From: an uncultured Alphaproteobacteria bacterium | Lineage (GTDB): Bacteria; Pseudomonadota; Alphaproteobacteria; HIMB59; GCA-002718135 | Assembly (NCBI GenBank): GCA_902560725.1 | Contig: CACEMR010000009.1 | Location: 1-58,992, forward strand | Length of the DNA: 58,992 bases | Direction of reading: 5' to 3' | Shown: positions 29,117-40,589 of the stretch, piece after piece | How positions within the stretch are numbered: the first letter of the stretch is position 1 | Layout of the letters: each line of letters begins with the position of its first letter | Made by a program: the position numbers and the translations under genes | Notes under the pieces: generated by a model | The model's database searches: none | Told to the model about the DNA's origin: nothing | The model's input: the letters and a program-made list of their open reading frames with translations, nothing else

Positions 29117-32100
29117 TTATTCAGAATTTTCTAAGTTTTTTGACTGATTTTGATCACTAATTTCTCGATCTCTGTCGTATGCAATTTTTTCATACTCAGT
29201 AGTCATTCTACCAGTACCTGCTGGAATAAGTCTTCCAACTATAACATTCTCTTTTAGACCATTTAGTGTATCTACTTTTCCCAAAGTTGCTGCATCAGTT
29301 AATACCTTAGTTGTTTCTTGAAATGATGCTGCTGAAATAAAAGAGTTTGTCTGCAAACTTGCTTTTGTAATACCTAATAATACAGGTTCATATTTAATAA
29401 TTTTTTTATTTTCATCACTCAATAATTTATTTAATTTTAATAAATCTCTTCTTTGAATTTGTTCACCAGCAATTAAGTTTGAGTCTCCAGGATCTTTAAT
29501 AAGAACTTTTTGAAGCATTTGCCTTGCAATTGTTTCAATGTGCTTATCATTAATGTAAACTCCTTGTAATTTATATACAGACTGAACTTCCCTAACAAGA
29601 TATCTCGCTAATTCCTCAACACCTAAAATTCTTAATATGTCATGAGGCACAGGTGTTCCTTCAACAAGTATATCTCCTTTTTTAACAAAGTCCCCCTCTT
29701 GAACATTAAGATACTTTGATCTAGGAATGAGTAATTCGATAGACTCCTCATCATTCATACTTGTGATAACTACCCTTCTTTTATTCTTGTAATCTTTTCC
29801 AAAAGATATTTTACCATCAATATCACTCATAATAGCTGGATCTTTTGGTTTTCTAGCTTCAAACAATTCTGCAACTCTTGGAAGTCCTCCAGTTATATCT
29901 TTAGTCTTCGATGACTCTTTTGGAATTCTTGCAAGCACTTGACCGGCAAATACCTCTTGCCCATCCTCTACACTAATTATTGTGTCAATTGACATAGGGT
30001 AATTTAAAAAATTATCTTCTTTATCATTAACAGAGTCAACGATATTAATTGCTGGTTTAAAATTTTTACTTTTTAAATTTTGACTCCAGTCAATTACAAT
30101 TTTACTAGATATGCCAGTGGTATCATCAACAGTCTCTCTGAATGAGTTTCCTTGCTTAAGATCGATATATTTTGCATAACCATTCTTCTCAGCAATAATT
30201 GGTAAAGTATATGGGTCCCATTCAGCTAGTGTTTGGTTAATTTTAACTTTTTCAGTATCACTTATAAGTAATTTTGCACCAAAAGGAATATTTGAAGAAA
30301 ATTTTTCTTCACTACCTTCGATAATTTTTATTTTTCCATTTCGGCTTAAAACAATTTTATTTTTAAATTTGTCTTCAATAATCTTAATGTTCTCTAGTTT
30401 AATTTCACCATCAATTGGAGAGATAGAATTAGATTGTTCAACAGAAGAGCTAGCAGCACCTCCAATATGAAAAGTTCTCATAGTTAATTGCGTACCCGGT
30501 TCACCAATTGACTGAGCAGCAATAATTCCAACTGCTTCACCAATATTTACAGCTGTTCCACGTGCTAAATCTCTGCCATAACATTTTGCACAAATACCGT
30601 CTTCAGTTTCACAGGTTAATACTGACCTTATCTTAAGTGATCTAATACCTAGCTTAGAAATTGCCTCTAAATGTTGTTCTGATATAATTTCACCAGCTTC
30701 AACAATAATATTATTATCTTCATCGGATATATTATTAACAGGAGTTCGTCCAAGCACTCTCTCTGAAAGAGGGGATGTAATATTTCCAGATTCTATTATT
30801 TCTTCAACTAAAACTCCGTTTTTAGTCTTACAATCATCTTCTCTTATAACGGCATCTTGAGCAACATCAACTAATCTTCTAGTTAAATAACCACTACTTG
30901 CAGTCTTTAAGGCTGTATCTGCAAGACCTTTTCTAGCTCCATGAGTTGATGTAAAGTATTCTAGCACAGATAAACCTTCTTTAAAATTTGATTTAATTGG
31001 ATTTTCAATAATTTCACCAGATGGCTTTGCCATTAAACCTCTCATGCCTGATAACTGTTTTAATTGTGCAGCAGAACCTCTAGCTCCTGAATGAGCCATC
31101 ATATAAACTGAATTAATCAATTGATCATCAGAAGGGTTTGATATTACTTCAAGCATCTTATCAGCAACTTTGTTTGTACATTCTGACCAAGCATCGACAA
31201 CTTTATTGTATTTTTCACCTTGGGTAATTAATCCGTCTTGATACTGACTTTCATATTCTTTTACTTTAAGTTGAGTAGAGTCTAATAATTTTTGTTTTTC
31301 ATTTGGAATAATTAGATCGTCTTTTCCAAAAGAGATTCCTGCTATAGCTGCATATTTAAATCCAACTTGCATAATGTGATCAGCAAACAATACTGTCTCT
31401 TTTTGTCCACAAAACCTATAAACTGTATCAATAATATTACTAACTTCTTTTTTAGTTAAAATCTTATTAATCATATCATAACTAATATGTTCATTTTTAG
31501 GAAGGATATTTCCAAGTATCATTCTACCCGGTGATGTTTCAATTTTATTATATTGACCATCATTATTTTTTACTCTGGCAAATATTTTTGAATGAAGAGT
31601 TACATCTTTATTTTCTAATGCTTTTAAAATCTCATTAAGATCTAAAAAGTATCTACCCTCTCCCTCTTGGTTATCTCTAAGTATAGACAAATAATAAATT
31701 CCTAAAACTATGTCTTGAGAAGGAACTATTATCGGCTTTCCACTAGATGGAGACAAAATGTTATTTGTGCTCATCATTAATACTCTTGCTTCTAATTGGG
31801 ACTCTAAACTTAGAGGGACATGAACTGCCATTTGATCACCATCAAAATCTGCATTAAAAGCTGTACAAACTAATGGATGAAGTTGTATCGATTTTCCTTC
31901 AATTAGAATTGGTTCAAAAGCCTGTATTCCTAATCTATGAAGAGTTGGTGCTCTATTTAAGAGGATGGGGTGCTCTCTAATAACCTCTTCGAGTATATCC
32001 CATACCCTAGGATCTTCTTTTTCAACAAGTTTTTTTGCTGCTTTTATTGTGTTTGCCCAACCATAAATGTCAAGTTTGTGAAAGATAAAAGGTTTAAAAA

Positions 32101-33232
32101 GCTCTAAAGCCATTTTTTTAGGAATTCCACATTGATGTAGTTTGAGATTTGGTCCAACAACAATCACTGATCTGCCGGAATAATCTACTCGTTTACCAAG
32201 TAAATTTTGTCTAAACCTACCTTGTTTACCTTTGAGCATATCTGATAAAGATTTAAGAGGTCTTTTATTAGTAGATGTAATAACTCTTCCTCTTCTACCA
32301 TTATCAAAAAGGGCATCAACAGACTCTTGAAGCATTCTTTTTTCATTTCTTATAATAATATCAGGCGCTCTAAGATCTATTAGCCTTTTTAATCTATTGT
32401 TTCTATTTATAACTCTTCTGTACAAATCATTTAAATCACTAGTGGCAAACCTTCCTCCATCTAATGGCACTAAAGGTCTTAGCTCTGGAGGTATCACAGG
32501 CAAAACTCTGAGTATCATCCATTCAGGTTTATTTTTAGACACAATAAAGGACTCAATTAATTTTAATCGTTTAGTAATTTTAGTTTTTTTTAGTTCAGAC
32601 TTTGTTTCTTGAAGGTCAATTTTTAATTGTTTATAATCATTTTCTAAATCAATACTTAGAAGCATTTGTTCTATTGCTTCAGCACCAATTGCAGCACTAA
32701 ATGAGTCTTCACCGTATTCATCTTGATACTCAATAAATTGCTCTTCAGAAATTATTTCACCTTTTGTTAAGTCAGTTAAACCTGGTTCTACAACAATAAA
32801 CTGTTCAAAGTATAAAACTTTTTCTAAATTTTTAATAGTCATATCAAGGAGAGTAGCAATTCTGCTTGGTAAGGATTTCATAAACCAAATATGAGATACT
32901 GGAGCAGCTAACTCAATATGCCCCATTCTATCTCTTCTTACTTTTGATAGAGTTACTTCTACACCGCACTTTTCACAAATAATTCCCCTAAATTTCATCC
33001 TTTTGTATTTACCACAAAGACACTCATAATCTTTTACAGGGCCAAAAATTCTCGAACAAAATAATCCATCTTTTTCAGGTTTAAATGTTCTGTAATTTAT
33101 AGTCTCAGGTTTTTTAATTTCACCAAAAGACCAAGATCTTATATCTTCAGGACTAGCTATTGATATTTTTAGACTATTAAAGTTTTGAACACCTAAACTT
33201 TGATTAAATATATTTGTTAGTTCTTTATTCAT
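29117..33232 (-). CDS. rpoC: RNA polymerase beta' subunit
   Basis: 1371 residues. N-terminal zinc site [23 protein letters not shown], the catalytic magnesium loop [16 protein letters not shown], the trigger-loop region [13 protein letters not shown] and the second zinc-binding cysteines in [19 protein letters not shown] are all readable. It is slightly shorter than the E. coli subunit, with no break despite many A/T runs. It overlaps rpoB by 8 bp. Confidence 0.98.
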   Translation of the reverse strand: MNKELTNIFNQSLGVQNFNSLKISIASPEDIRSWSFGEIKKPETINYRTFKPEKDGLFCSRIFGPVKDYECLCGKYKRMKFRGIICEKCGVEVTLSKVRRDRMGHIELAAPVSHIWFMKSLPSRIATLLDMTIKNLEKVLYFEQFIVVEPGLTDLTKGEIISEEQFIEYQDEYGEDSFSAAIGAEAIEQMLLSIDLENDYKQLKIDLQETKSELKKTKITKRLKLIESFIVSKNKPEWMILRVLPVIPPELRPLVPLDGGRFATSDLNDLYRRVINRNNRLKRLIDLRAPDIIIRNEKRMLQESVDALFDNGRRGRVITSTNKRPLKSLSDMLKGKQGRFRQNLLGKRVDYSGRSVIVVGPNLKLHQCGIPKKMALELFKPFIFHKLDIYGWANTIKAAKKLVEKEDPRVWDILEEVIREHPILLNRAPTLHRLGIQAFEPILIEGKSIQLHPLVCTAFNADFDGDQMAVHVPLSLESQLEARVLMMSTNNILSPSSGKPIIVPSQDIVLGIYYLSILRDNQEGEGRYFLDLNEILKALENKDVTLHSKIFARVKNNDGQYNKIETSPGRMILGNILPKNEHISYDMINKILTKKEVSNIIDTVYRFCGQKETVLFADHIMQVGFKYAAIAGISFGKDDLIIPNEKQKLLDSTQLKVKEYESQYQDGLITQGEKYNKVVDAWSECTNKVADKMLEVISNPSDDQLINSVYMMAHSGARGSAAQLKQLSGMRGLMAKPSGEIIENPIKSNFKEGLSVLEYFTSTHGARKGLADTALKTASSGYLTRRLVDVAQDAVIREDDCKTKNGVLVEEIIESGNITSPLSERVLGRTPVNNISDEDNNIIVEAGEIISEQHLEAISKLGIRSLKIRSVLTCETEDGICAKCYGRDLARGTAVNIGEAVGIIAAQSIGEPGTQLTMRTFHIGGAASSSVEQSNSISPIDGEIKLENIKIIEDKFKNKIVLSRNGKIKIIEGSEEKFSSNIPFGAKLLISDTEKVKINQTLAEWDPYTLPIIAEKNGYAKYIDLKQGNSFRETVDDTTGISSKIVIDWSQNLKSKNFKPAINIVDSVNDKEDNFLNYPMSIDTIISVEDGQEVFAGQVLARIPKESSKTKDITGGLPRVAELFEARKPKDPAIMSDIDGKISFGKDYKNKRRVVITSMNDEESIELLIPRSKYLNVQEGDFVKKGDILVEGTPVPHDILRILGVEELARYLVREVQSVYKLQGVYINDKHIETIARQMLQKVLIKDPGDSNLIAGEQIQRRDLLKLNKLLSDENKKIIKYEPVLLGITKASLQTNSFISAASFQETTKVLTDAATLGKVDTLNGLKENVIVGRLIPAGTGRMTTEYEKIAYDRDREISDQNQSKNLENSE

Positions 33233-36200
33233 TACTACCTATTAAGTTTATTAAATTATTTTCTTTTAAATTTTCTTTAAACTCAAGATTCAAACCAAGA
33301 GATCTTAATTCTTTAACCATTACATTAAATGACTCTGGAGTACCTGACTCAAAGTTATTGTCTCCTTTAACAATCGATTCATAAACTTTGGTTCTTCCTG
33401 CAACATCATCTGATTTAATAGTAAGAATTTCTTGAAGAGTATAGGCTGCTCCGTATGCCTCAAGAGCCCATACTTCCATTTCACCAAATCTTTGACCACC
33501 AAATTGTGCTTTACCACCTAATGGTTGCTGAGTTACAAGACTATATGGTCCAATCGATCTTGCATGAATTTTTTCATCAACAAGATGATGAAGTTTTAAC
33601 ATATACATATAACCAACTGTAACTGGTCTTTCAAATTTTTGACCTGTAATTCCATCATAAAGTGTTTCTTGTCCTGTAATTGAAACTCCTGATTTCTCAA
33701 GTAAGCTAGATATATCTTTTTCTTTAGCACCATCAAAAACTGGTGTAGCAAAAGGTATACCTTCTTTTAAATTACTTGAAAGTTCCATTAATTCATCATC
33801 ATTCATTTTATCAATGATATTAGTGTGTTTGGGAAAATCATAAATATCAAGCAATTTATTTTTTAAATCTTTTGTCTGACCTTCTTTTTGCATTTTATTT
33901 ATCATATCATTAACTTGTCTACCTAAAGAAGCTGAAGCCCAACCTAAATGTGTTTCTAAAATTTGACCTATATTCATTCTACTGGGAACTCCAAGTGGGT
34001 TTAGTACTATATCAACAGGTGTACCATCTTCAAGATAAGGCATATCTTCAACAGGGCATATTTTTGAGATCACACCCTTGTTTCCATGCCTACCTGCCAT
34101 TTTATCTCCAGGTTGTAATTTTCTTTTTACAGCAATAAAAACCTTAATTAACTTTAAAACACCTGGTAATAACTCATCGCCACTTTGAATTTTATCAATT
34201 TTATTTTCAAATTTTTGATTAATATTACCTAATTGATTTTCATAATTTTTGACTAACGCTTCAATTTGATTATTTGTTTTTTCTTCAGAAATATTTATTT
34301 TAAGAAGTTCCTTTAAAGAGAGATTTTCTATATTTTCATATTTTATGGATGTATTTTTCTTAAGAGTATCGACACCTGAAATAAACGTTTTACCAATAAC
34401 TAAATCTCGTAAATGATTGGCAAAACTCTTTTCAAGAATTGTTAATTCATCATCTCTATCTCTAGCTATAATCTCAATTTGATTATTTTCGATACTGATA
34501 GCTCTCTCATCTTTTTCAATTCCTCTTCTAGAAAATACTCTTATTTCAACAACAGTACCTTTAACTCCTGGCGGAACTCTTAAACTTGTATCTTTAACAT
34601 CAGCAGCTTTTTCTCCAAAAATAGCTCTTAATAATTTTTCCTCTGGTGTCATTGGTGTCTCACCTTTAGGAGTAACTTTTCCAACAAGAATATCTCCTGA
34701 AGATACTTCTGCTCCAATATAAACAATACCTGTTTCATCAAGATTAATTAACATTTCCTCACTAGCATTAGGAATATCTCTTGTAATTTCTTCGGGACCA
34801 AGCTTAGTATCCCTAGACATAACTTCAAATTCTTCTACATGTATAGAAGTAAAAACATCATCTTGAACCACTTTTTCAGATATAAGAATTGAGTCCTCAA
34901 AATTATATCCATTCCATGGCATAAATGCAGCCAAAACATTTCTACCTAAAGCGAGCTCTCCCAAATCTGTAGCTGGACCATCAGCAATTACTTGGTTTTT
35001 GTTAATTTTATCTCCTACATTAACTAAAGGTCTTTGAGTAATACATGTATTTTGATTTGACCTTTGAAATTTTAGGAGGTTATAAATATCTATTTTATTC
35101 AATGATGAGTCATTTTTATCCGTAACTCTTATTACTATCCTATTTGCATCTAGCTGGTCTACAACTCCCTCTCTCTTAGCAACAACTGTTGATCCACTGT
35201 CCTTTGCAACAGTATACTCCATTCCAGTTCCTACTAGTGGCGCTTTAGGTTTTATTAATGGTACGGCTTGTCTCATCATATTTGATCCCATAAGAGCTCT
35301 ATTAGCATCATCATTTTCTAAAAAAGGTATTAATGAAGAAGCGACTGAGACTAGTTGTTGCGGGGATACATCCATTAAGTCAATTGCATCTATATCTGAA
35401 TTTATAAATTCACCATTTTTTCTACAACTTACAATTTCATTGATGAATTTTCCTTTATTATCAATTTCAGCATTTGCTTGTGCTATTACAAAATCTTCTT
35501 CGTCAATAGCACTTAAGTATATAACTTTATCAGTTACTTTGCTGTTGTTAACAATTCTATAAGGAGTTTCAATAAAACCATATTTATTAATTCTAGAATA
35601 TGATGCTAAACTATTAATTAATCCGATGTTTGCTCCTTCAGGAGTTTCTATTGGGCAAATTCTACCATAGTGTGTTTGATGAACATCTCTTACCTCAAAA
35701 CCAGCCCTCTCTCTATTTAGACCTCCTGGTCCAAGAGCTGAAACTCTTCTTTTATGAGTAATTTCACTTAAAGGATTGGTTTGATCCATGAATTGACTTA
35801 ACTGACTCAATCCAAAAAATTCTTTAATTGATGCTACTACAGGTTTTGCATTTATTATATCTTGAGGCATTATATTATCGACCTCAAGTGAACTAAGCCT
35901 CTCTTTAATTGCTCTGTCCATTTTTAAAAGTCCAATTCTATATTGATTTTCTAAAAGTTCTCCAACAGACCTAACCCTTCTATTAGCTAAGTGATCAATG
36001 TCATCAATATCACCTTTGCCATCAATAAGGTTATGCATATGTTTTACAACATCAACAATATCAGATTTGTCTAAGACCCTTTGATCAACAGGTGTATTTT
36101 TCTTAAATTTTGCTGATATCTTCAGTCTGCCTACTGAAGATAAGTCATACCTGTCAGAATTGAAAAATAAATTATTGAATAAAGTTTCTGCAGTTTCAAT

Positions 36201-37431
36201 TGTAGGTGGTTCACCAGGTCTTAAAATTTTAAATATTTCAAATAAAGCTTCTTCTCTAGATCTAGCTTTATCTAATTGTAATGTGCTTCTTAAGTAAGAT
36301 CCAATTTCTATGTTATCAACCTTTATGATATCTAATTTAGTTATTTTGTTATTTTCAACAAATTCTAAAAATTCTTCATCAATTTCGTATCCAGCTTCGT
36401 AGAATATTTTACCGGTTTTTGTGTCAATAATATCTGAAGCAATATAACTTCCTAACATAGACTCATTGTTAATCGTTAGATTGGATAGATTTTTTTTCTT
36501 TAAATCATTGATAGTTCTTTGATTAACTTTTGTTCCTTTACTAATTAGTATTTTACCTGTGTTAGAGTCAAGTATATCAAAATTAAGAATTTTAGCTTTA
36601 TAAAAAGGTAAGTCTTCTTTAAATTGCCAACCATGATCATTTTTTTTTATAAGGGATACTTTCATAGAAAATTTGTAAAATTTCTTCATTTGTCATGCCC
36701 AGTATTTTTTTTGGATCTGGTTCAATCTTGTTTGCTTCACAGTCTTTTATATATTCTTCAGACATATTCCCAAGTAGACATTTAAATAAGGTTGTAACTG
36801 GGAATTTTCTTTTTCTATCTATTCTTGCATGTATATTATTTTTTGCATCATGCTCAAAATCAAGCCATGAACCTCTATAAGGTATAATTCTTGCGTTAAA
36901 TAAATATTTACCACTTGTATGAGTTTTACCAAAATCATGGTCAAAAAAAACTCCAGGTGAGCGATGCATTTGACTAACAACAACTCTTTCAGTACCATTA
37001 ACAACAAAAGTTGCATTTTTTGTCATTAGTGGAATATCTCCCATATAAACTTCTTGTTCTTTGATATCTCTTACAGATTTGGTTCCAGCTATTTCATCAA
37101 TATCCCAGATAACTAATCGGAAATTAACTAGAAGAGGAGCGCCATATGTCATGCCTCTTTGAGAACATTCCTCAACATCATATTTTGGTATACCAAGATT
37201 ATAACTTACGTAATCAACGGTAGCTCTTTCTGTATAATCATGAATTGGAAAAACTGATTTAAAAATTGCATGTAGACCAAGATTTTCTCTTTTATCCGGA
37301 TCAATTCTAAGTTGTAAAAAACTATCAAAAGATCTTTTTTGAACCTCAACTAAATTTGGCAGGGAGGTAACCAATGGAATTTTTCCAAAAGATTTTCTAA
37401 TTTTTTTTGTATTCGTGTGATCTAAACTCAT
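33225..37431 (-). CDS. rpoB: RNA polymerase beta subunit, with an apparent +1 frameshift in an A9 run
   Basis: The start is the ATG 37429-37431 ([17 protein letters not shown]); a TTG one codon upstream is rejected. The frame is lost after about 264 residues at nine T in 36640-36648 (A9 in the coding strand): the first frame ends SIPYKKK, while the rest of the protein resumes [15 protein letters not shown]. Removing one A gives 1401 uninterrupted residues with the rifampicin region [15 protein letters not shown] (wild-type-like), and [13 protein letters not shown]. An essential enzyme cannot be lost, so this is either a sequence error or a slippage-rescued tract. Confidence 0.95.
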
Positions 37432-37452
37432 CAATATTTCCTTTTTTAAACT

Positions 37453-37476
37453 TAGGCCTCTTAGAAAAGAGGCCTA
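37453..37476 (-). promoter_or_regulatory. rplL-rpoB intercistronic hairpin (attenuator or processing site)
   Basis: A perfect 10-bp inverted repeat TAGGCCTCTT/AAGAGGCCTA with a 4-base loop lies between rplL and rpoB. In the direction of transcription it is followed by AGTTTAAAAAAGG, not by a T run, so it is not a full terminator. E. coli has an attenuator and an RNase III site at the same junction, which sets the ratio of L7/L12 to polymerase; the same role is inferred. Confidence 0.65.
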
Positions 37477-37481
37477 GAATT

Positions 37482-37856
37482 TTATTTTAATTCAACTTTA
37501 GCGCCTGCAGCTTCTAAAGATTTTTTCATAGCTTCAGCTTCTTCTTTTTTTACACCTTGCTTTAATGGTTTAGGTGCACCCTCAACTAAGTCTTTTGCTT
37601 CTTTTAGTCCTAATCCAGTTATAGTTCTTACTTCTTTAATAACTGCGATTTTATTTGATCCAGATTCAGATAGAACTACCTCAAATTCAGACTTTTCTTC
37701 AGCAGGTGCTTCTCCACCAGCTGCAGGTGGTGCTGCTGCTGCTACAGGGGCAGCTGCTGACACACCCCATTTTTCCTCTAGCAATTTACTTAGTTCAGCT
37801 GCCTCAAGAACAGTTAAAGAAGATAAATCTTCAACAATTTTATTTAAATCAGCCAT
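37482..37856 (-). CDS. rplL: 50S ribosomal protein L7/L12
   Basis: 124 residues: N-terminal dimerisation helices, an Ala/Pro-rich hinge (about 34-52) and the C-terminal factor-binding domain with [31 protein letters not shown], cited here as the family hallmark in part. Present in multiple copies on the stalk formed with L10, hence the need for expression control before rpoB. Confidence 0.97.
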   Translation of the reverse strand: MADLNKIVEDLSSLTVLEAAELSKLLEEKWGVSAAAPVAAAAPPAAGGEAPAEEKSEFEVVLSESGSNKIAVIKEVRTITGLGLKEAKDLVEGAPKPLKQGVKKEEAEAMKKSLEAAGAKVELK

Positions 37857-37875
37857 TATATTACTCCTTATTAAC

Positions 37876-38397
37876 CTAGTTCGACTCTTGTGAATTGCTA
37901 CTCTTTGTACTTAAAAGTCTGGCAATTTGTGAACCTGGCTCAATTGCTATACTAGCAATTTTTTGAGCTGGAGCAGAAATTAGACCTATAAGCTTGCCTC
38001 GTAACTCATCAAGTGATGGAAGTTTAGCTAAAAAATCAATTTTATCTTTATCAATCTTTTCGCCATTATAAGCTCCGCCAATTATATTGAATTTTTCATA
38101 TTTTTTTTCAAAATCTACAGCAACTTTTGCAGGTGCAACTGGATCAGTTGAATAAGCAAGAGCTGTTGGACCTTTGAATAAATCTGAAATATCCTTAAAT
38201 TGAGTCTCAGCAATAGCAAGTTTAGTGAGTCTGTTCTTAGTCACTTTAAATTTTGCTCCATTGGCTCTCATTTCTTTTCTCAAAATTTCAGACTCATTAA
38301 CAGTTAGGCCTGAGTATTCAGCTACTATTATTGAAGACGAGTTTGAAATTTCTTCTTTGAGTTTTGAAACAAAATCTTTTTTTTCAGAACGTTTCAC
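37876..38397 (-). CDS. rplJ: 50S ribosomal protein L10
   Basis: 173 residues from the GTG at 38395-38397 ([13 protein letters not shown]), which has GAGG five bases upstream. The frame is open 30 codons further, but those codons overlap the structured leader and do not resemble L10, so that start is rejected. Core motif: [13 protein letters not shown]10 anchors L7/L12 dimers and represses its own mRNA through a leader RNA. Confidence 0.93.
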   Translation of the reverse strand: MKRSEKKDFVSKLKEEISNSSSIIVAEYSGLTVNESEILRKEMRANGAKFKVTKNRLTKLAIAETQFKDISDLFKGPTALAYSTDPVAPAKVAVDFEKKYEKFNIIGGAYNGEKIDKDKIDFLAKLPSLDELRGKLIGLISAPAQKIASIAIEPGSQIARLLSTKSSNSQESN

Positions 38398-38413
38398 GTC
38401 AACCTCGGTTTTA

Positions 38414-38433
38414 ATTAGATTAAATAATCTAAT
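38414..38433 (-). promoter_or_regulatory. Inverted repeat just before the rplJ ribosome-binding site
   Basis: ATTAGATTA and TAATCTAAT form a perfect 9-bp inverted repeat separated by two bases, ending about 8 bases before the GAGG of rplJ. The hairpin would sit directly beside the ribosome-binding site and could modulate rplJ initiation together with the upstream L10-binding element. Confidence 0.4.
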
Positions 38434-38472
38434 GTTAGCTAAAGCTAGCTTGCTCATCAAACTAACTTTAAG

Positions 38473-38550
38473 CCTGTCAAGAAGCAAATCTATGACTTAC
38501 TTCAGTCTGTGCAGGAAATTAAGCATAAAGCTCCTGCAGTCTTTGACAGG
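38473..38550 (-). promoter_or_regulatory. Ribosomal protein L10 leader (rplJL autoregulatory RNA)
   Basis: The transcript can fold into a closed multi-helix element. An outer 8-bp stem pairs CCTGTCAA with TTGACAGG (38543-38550 with 38473-38480), an inner stem pairs TGCAGGA with TCCTGCA (38532-38538 with 38510-38516), and a small hairpin GACT/AGTC lies at 38494-38507. Position (in the long rplA-rplJ gap) and three-helix layout match the known L10 leader bound by L10-(L12)4. Assigned by structure and location, not by covariance search. Confidence 0.65.
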
Positions 38551-38570
38551 TGATGATCAAATGATCATCA
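38551..38570 (-). repeat. Inverted repeat in the rplA-rplJ spacer
   Basis: TGATGATCA and TGATCATCA form a perfect 9-bp inverted repeat separated by two bases, 9 bp after rplA ends and abutting the L10 leader. No T tract follows on the transcribed strand, so it is more likely an RNA-processing or protective hairpin than a terminator. Confidence 0.5.
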
Positions 38571-38579
38571 ATTGAACTC

Positions 38580-39269
38580 TTAACGTAGACTAGCCATGTT
38601 AACTTTGAGTCCAACTCCCATAGTTGAAGCTATGGTAACTTTTTTAATAAATGATCCTTTAACAGAATCAGGTTTACTCTTTAATATTGAGGAATAAAAA
38701 GTTTTAAGATTAGATAAAAGATCATCTTCAGAAAAGCTTAATTTTCCAATACCAGCATGAACAATTCCTGATTTTTCGTTTTTATATTTAACTTGTCCTG
38801 ATTTGGCATCTTTGACAGCCTTTCCTATATCATTTGTAACGGTTCCTAATTTAGGATTTGGCATTAAACCCTTTGGTCCAAGAATTTTTGCAATCTTTCC
38901 TAAAGATGGCATCATATCAGGAGAAGCAATTAAAATATCAAAAGTAATTTTATTTGTAGAAATAGTTTCAATTAATTCTTTACCACCAACTTGATCAGCT
39001 CCATTTTCTTTTGCATCTTTTTGCTTCTCTTCGGAAGTAACGACTGCAATATTGATTTTTTTTCCAGTACCTTTTGGTAAATTAATTACACCTTTAATAT
39101 TTTGATCAGTTTTATTACTATCAATACCTAGGTTGACTGCTACATCTATAGTTTCATCAAATTTTACATATGACTTATCTTTTAGAATTTTTATTGCTTC
39201 AATAGGCTCATATGTTTTTGTTAAATCAAGATCTTTAATTATTATTTTTTTATTTTTCGAAATCTTCAT
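38580..39269 (-). CDS. rplA: 50S ribosomal protein L1
   Basis: 229 residues with FDETIDVAVNLGIDSNKTDQNIKGVINLPKGTGK-type N-domain and the LGPKGLMPNPKLGTVT motif of L1. L1 stalk protein that helps release deacylated tRNA and represses rplKA translation in E. coli. One-base overlap with rplK. Confidence 0.97.
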   Translation of the reverse strand: MKISKNKKIIIKDLDLTKTYEPIEAIKILKDKSYVKFDETIDVAVNLGIDSNKTDQNIKGVINLPKGTGKKINIAVVTSEEKQKDAKENGADQVGGKELIETISTNKITFDILIASPDMMPSLGKIAKILGPKGLMPNPKLGTVTNDIGKAVKDAKSGQVKYKNEKSGIVHAGIGKLSFSEDDLLSNLKTFYSSILKSKPDSVKGSFIKKVTIASTMGVGLKVNMASLR

Positions 39270-39697
39270 TAGTTTACTATCTCCATACCCATAGATACCG
39301 CAGAACCTTTAACCATATTAACTGCGCCGTTTAAATCGATTGCATTTAAATCTGCCATTTTTTCTTTGGCAATTTTTTCAACATCTGCAATAGTTACTTT
39401 ACCTACCAATGATCTTCCTGGTGTAGAGTTACCCTTTTTAATTTTTGCTGCTTTTTTTAAATAATAACTTACTGGTGGTAATTTAGTTACAAAATCGAAA
39501 CTTCTATCTTTATATGCCGTAATAACAACAGGGATAGGCGCACCTTTTTCTAAAGACTTTGTTTTGTCATTAAATGCTTTACAAAAATCCATTATATTTA
39601 AACCTCTTTGACCTAAAGCGGGTCCTACAGGAGGTGATGGATTTGCACCACCGGCTGGAATTTGCAATTTAATTAACCCTAATATTTCTTTTGCCAT
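39269..39697 (-). CDS. rplK: 50S ribosomal protein L11
   Basis: 142 residues, [35 protein letters not shown] and the C-terminal [15 protein letters not shown] are standard (motif quoted by key parts [19 protein letters not shown]). It forms the GTPase-associated centre with 23S rRNA. Confidence 0.97.
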   Translation of the reverse strand: MAKEILGLIKLQIPAGGANPSPPVGPALGQRGLNIMDFCKAFNDKTKSLEKGAPIPVVITAYKDRSFDFVTKLPPVSYYLKKAAKIKKGNSTPGRSLVGKVTIADVEKIAKEKMADLNAIDLNGAVNMVKGSAVSMGMEIVN

Positions 39698-39702
39698 ATA
39701 AA

Positions 39703-40236
39703 TTATACCTTTTCTACTTGAGAGTAATCTAAATCAACTGGAGTAGATCTACCAAATATTGAAACTGCAACTCTAAGTCTAGCTTTATCTTCATCAATTT
39801 GTTCTATTTCACCATTAAATGAAGCAAATGGTCCATCAATAACCTTCACCTGCTCACCAACATCGTACATAATAGCTGGTCTGGTTCTTTCAACTCCATC
39901 GACAACTTGCTGGGATATTCTTTTAGCTTCAGCGTTACTAATTGGAATTGGTTTTCCTTTGTTCCCTAAAAAACCACTTAACTTAGGTGTTGTTTTAATT
40001 ATATGCCACGTATCATCATTTAAATTCATTTTAATAAGTATGTATCCTGGAAAAATTTTTCTCTCTGTATTTACCCTAACACCTCTTTTTACCTCAACTA
40101 TATTTTGAGTAGGAACAGAGATATCTTCAATATGGTCATTAATACCTAATTTATTTGCCTGATCCATTATACTATCAGCCACTTTTTTTTCATATCCTGA
40201 ATAGGCGTGAAGAACATACCATCTAGCAACTGACAT
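39703..40236 (-). CDS. nusG: Transcription termination/antitermination factor NusG
   Basis: 177 residues: NGN domain beginning [30 protein letters not shown], and a C-terminal KOW domain with [22 protein letters not shown]. Couples RNA polymerase to Rho or ribosome. Usual location after secE. Confidence 0.98.
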   Translation of the reverse strand: MSVARWYVLHAYSGYEKKVADSIMDQANKLGINDHIEDISVPTQNIVEVKRGVRVNTERKIFPGYILIKMNLNDDTWHIIKTTPKLSGFLGNKGKPIPISNAEAKRISQQVVDGVERTRPAIMYDVGEQVKVIDGPFASFNGEIEQIDEDKARLRVAVSIFGRSTPVDLDYSQVEKV

Positions 40237-40239
40237 AAA

Positions 40240-40455
40240 TTATAAACCCGAACCAATTTGAATTATTTTTTTAATTGAGAAAGACCAGATTTGATCAGTT
40301 AATAAAAAAAATAATGAAAATAATATGATTAGCAAAATAACTATACCTGAAGATATAAAAGTATCTCTTCTTTGAGGCCATGTAATTTTTTGCATTTCTT
40401 GTCTCACCTGTCTTACAAAAAGTGCCGGCGAGGTTTTTTTCTTTTCAATATTCAT
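40240..40455 (-). CDS. secE: Preprotein translocase subunit SecE
   Basis: 71 residues, single transmembrane helix (about 36-56) after the conserved amphipathic segment FVRQVRQEMQKITWPQRRDT. Short, single-helix form typical outside the enterics. It lies between tRNA-Trp and nusG. Confidence 0.95.
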   Translation of the reverse strand: MNIEKKKTSPALFVRQVRQEMQKITWPQRRDTFISSGIVILLIILFSLFFLLTDQIWSFSIKKIIQIGSGL

Positions 40456-40471
40456 AATCAGTTTCTCAATT

Positions 40472-40547
40472 TGGCAGGAGTGGCAGGACTTGAACCCGCA
40501 GCCCCCGGTTTTGGAGACCGGTGCTCTACCAGTTGAGCTACACTCCT
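40472..40547 (-). tRNA. tRNA-Trp(CCA)
   Basis: 76 nt with encoded CCA. Acceptor AGGAGTG/CACTCCT; anticodon stem CCGGT/ACCGG around CTCCAAA gives anticodon CCA. It stands immediately before secE, its conserved place in many bacteria. Confidence 0.98.
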
Positions 40548-40589
40548 ATTTATAAAGTTTTTTTCAACAGATAGAGCTAGTCTCAAAAA

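Noticed and set aside
38225-38575. 116-codon plus-strand frame across rplJ and its leader
   Set aside because: Antisense to rplJ and to structured leader RNA; composition is low-complexity and no domain is visible.
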